6,650 nt of DNA. It comes from Cryomorphaceae bacterium. Its GTDB lineage: Bacteria > Bacteroidota > Bacteroidia > Flavobacteriales > Crocinitomicaceae. The notes beneath the pieces are model-generated. The model saw only the letters and a list, made by a program, of their open reading frames with translations, had not been told where the DNA came from and ran no database searches. The DNA is taken from assembly GCA_021298235.1 (NCBI GenBank), contig JAJTDX010000119.1:1-6650 (forward strand), in the 5' to 3' direction. Positions 5,030 to 6,650 of the stretch are shown piece after piece; position 1 is the stretch's first letter; every line of letters starts with the position of its first letter. Made by a program: the position numbers and the translations under genes.

Positions 5030-6650
5030 CAATTCACTGATCTTAAAGGAGGTTGCACCAACGCTCACTTTTGTTTTTGACCATTCCTTGTTGAACCGGT
5101 CAATGACAATTTTAGCTGATTCACGCGACAGGTATGTTCCCGCCAGCACATTGATCTCCTCCTTGAATTTTTTCAAAATGGTGGCTGTTCGCAAGGCACT
5201 TAGCATGTCGTTCTTGGATAATTTATATTTTGACATTGTTTCTATGAGCTCCGGATCTGAGATGGTAATATTCGAACGAACCGGATCAGTGAACGAATTG
5301 ATTTCGGCGACGATGCCTCTGCGTAAATCAATGTGCAGCTCTGAATAGCGCAAACGGGAAAAGGTCGTATCCAAAGCCGAAATCGGATAAGCGGACAGCT
5401 CGTTTGGTCGATCGTCTTTCACAGGTCGCAAACCATTCCAGCGAGCAATTCCCTGACCTCTTGCAATTAGCTCAAAATCCGTTTTTTTGTTCTGCAATGC
5501 TTCAAAGAATTGGACAAGCGCTACACTGTCCTCGCGGGTGAACAATGGACGGTCTAATTCCCAGCGATCAGAACGGAATTGGTCGTTCAAGGCGATTTGT
5601 ACTCGGGCATCGTAGTGAGGTTTGGAATCCGTGAGATTCATATGTAGCATGACCTCATCGGCTTGTTCAGAAAGAGCAGTTTCTGGTATAGAGATCAACC
5701 GTACTTCAAAACCTTGAACAGAGTCGGAGGCCGGAAAGGTAAAATCTTGTGTTCGAATATCAAACGTTGCGGAATCAGAGAAAATGTACAGCCCGTCCTT
5801 CTCTTCAAAGCTAGCCCAGGAATAGCCCATTGCTTGCTTGTACAAATCCAGCTTTTGCTGGTATCGTGCCCTAAGTTCAACAGCTTCTAACTTCTGCTGT
5901 TCGAGCTCAGCGATCTTCTTTTTGTAAGCGTTGAAGAGGGAATAAAGCTCAACAATAGAGTTTTGTGTTTTTCCTTTTTCGTTCTTATTGGCATCTGTAT
6001 TCGGTTGATAGCGTTCATTCTTGTTCAACGAATCCGGATGCTTGCCTGCCTTTTTATCTCTTTTCATCCGCTTTTTCATGCTTCTCGATGGATTATCCCC
6101 TGTAACCACCGGCCTATAGCCTAAGTCCGAGAAGTCTTTCTCCTTTTCGATGATTTTGAGCTCGGTTTCATTTTTCTTTTTGGTATTGTATTCAATCCAG
6201 TAATCAAAACCTCTGCGGCCATGGATCATTTCATCCAATTCAGCAATATGATGGCGTTCCAGCTCATTGATGACGGTCTGAAAGGTTGTTCCATCAGAGA
6301 AATTGGAGTCAGGGGAGAGAAACCTCGTTTCTCCTGATCCGAACAGGTGATAATTCACTCCGTTGCGCTCAATCACAACAGTTGTTTGTTTTTTGGAATT
6401 GTAGCCCCACACATCGAAATGAAGTAAGGTTTCCTTATTGCCTCCAACGGTATATAGATCTGTTCTTGCAATTCGAAGCGGTTCGATGGTTGGTTTTTTC
6501 TTTTCACCGGACAAAGCTCGTGTGACCTGATAGGGAAAGAGTCCTATTGCTTTTGGCAGACCTTTGTTCCAGCGACCTTTTTCGTCTTTTTCACGTTCTT
6601 CAAGCAATCCAGCCGTAGAGCTTCCATCCCCGGCAGCAACAAGGATGTTG
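5021..6650 (-). CDS. Large hypothetical protein, C-terminal 542 residues (partial, 5' end outside window)
   Basis: I do not recognise this protein. The frame is open to the right edge; the visible part begins with NILVAAGDGSS, and the TTG at 6607 is an internal leucine codon, not a start. Counting from the edge, residues 1-185 form a mixed, probably globular region (HFDVWGYNSKKQ near 77, HLFGSGETRFLSPDSNFSDG near 101-120, MIHGRRGFDYWIEYN near 141-155). About 188-230 is a highly basic, Asn- and Lys-rich linker (KKRMKRDKKAGK). About 231-275 is a likely coiled coil (YKKKIAELEQQKLEAVELRA). The remainder, about 276-542, looks like a second folded domain with alternating strands and a helical end. 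There is no cysteine in any of the 542 residues and no membrane segment, which would suit an exported protein, but the N terminus that would show a signal peptide is missing. It is convergent with, and overlaps by 9 bp, the helicase gene. Confidence 0.85.
   Translation of the reverse strand, partial: NILVAAGDGSSTAGLLEEREKDEKGRWNKGLPKAIGLFPYQVTRALSGEKKKPTIEPLRIARTDLYTVGGNKETLLHFDVWGYNSKKQTTVVIERNGVNYHLFGSGETRFLSPDSNFSDGTTFQTVINELERHHIAELDEMIHGRRGFDYWIEYNTKKKNETELKIIEKEKDFSDLGYRPVVTGDNPSRSMKKRMKRDKKAGKHPDSLNKNERYQPNTDANKNEKGKTQNSIVELYSLFNAYKKKIAELEQQKLEAVELRARYQQKLDLYKQAMGYSWASFEEKDGLYIFSDSATFDIRTQDFTFPASDSVQGFEVRLISIPETALSEQADEVMLHMNLTDSKPHYDARVQIALNDQFRSDRWELDRPLFTREDSVALVQFFEALQNKKTDFELIARGQGIARWNGLRPVKDDRPNELSAYPISALDTTFSRLRYSELHIDLRRGIVAEINSFTDPVRSNITISDPELIETMSKYKLSKNDMLSALRTATILKKFKEEINVLAGTYLSRESAKIVIDRFNKEWSKTKVSVGATSFKISELLK

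Noticed and set aside
4995..5348. Plus-strand ORF of 117 codons opposite the large hypothetical gene
   Set aside because: It overlaps the end of the helicase and is antisense to a much longer continuous frame; no domain or start signal was seen.
6605..6607. TTG as start of the large right-edge protein
   Set aside because: The frame stays open for 14 more codons to the window edge with protein-like sequence (NILVAAGDGSS), so the gene is truncated by the window.

Overview
The window reads as a compact, gene-dense piece of a Bacteroidota chromosome, most likely Flavobacteriales- or Cytophagales-like; the rank below phylum is a guess. The main support is the tight cluster DUF3822 - rsmD - coaD, since DUF3822 is essentially a Bacteroidota family. 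A secreted DUF4369/thioredoxin-like protein and the near absence of Shine-Dalgarno sequences agree with this. Almost every base is coding. No tRNA, rRNA, CRISPR array, insertion sequence or phage gene was seen, and the longest gene-free stretch is 51 bp.

Layout from left to right. (1) Bases 1-416, plus strand: the C-terminal part of a rhomboid intramembrane serine protease with its Ser/His dyad present. (2) Bases 417-3538, minus strand: one probable transcription unit, in transcription order DUF3822 protein, rsmD (16S rRNA guanine-966 methyltransferase), coaD (phosphopantetheine adenylyltransferase), then a secreted DUF4369/thioredoxin-like protein whose reading frame is broken near base 1015, so that it appears as two ORFs. 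(3) Bases 3539-3589: the short divergent intergenic region. (4) Bases 3590-5029, plus strand: a stand-alone RecD-like superfamily 1 DNA helicase with a full motif set. (5) Bases 5021-6650, minus strand: the C-terminal 542 residues of a large, cysteine-free protein of unknown function that continues past the right edge.

The cluster is mostly housekeeping: coenzyme A synthesis (coaD), ribosome modification (rsmD) and DNA repair or processing (helicase). DUF3822 always seems to travel with such genes, but its role is unknown. Both convergent gene pairs meet without spacer: the stops at 414-419 abut as TGATCA, and the two genes ending at 5021-5029 overlap by 9 bp, so there is no room for a dedicated terminator at either place.

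The points most worth checking are the broken DUF4369/thioredoxin gene, whose thioredoxin half also lacks the CxxC motif, and the unrecognised large protein at the right edge. I found no convincing sign of a new defence, mobile or regulatory system in this window.
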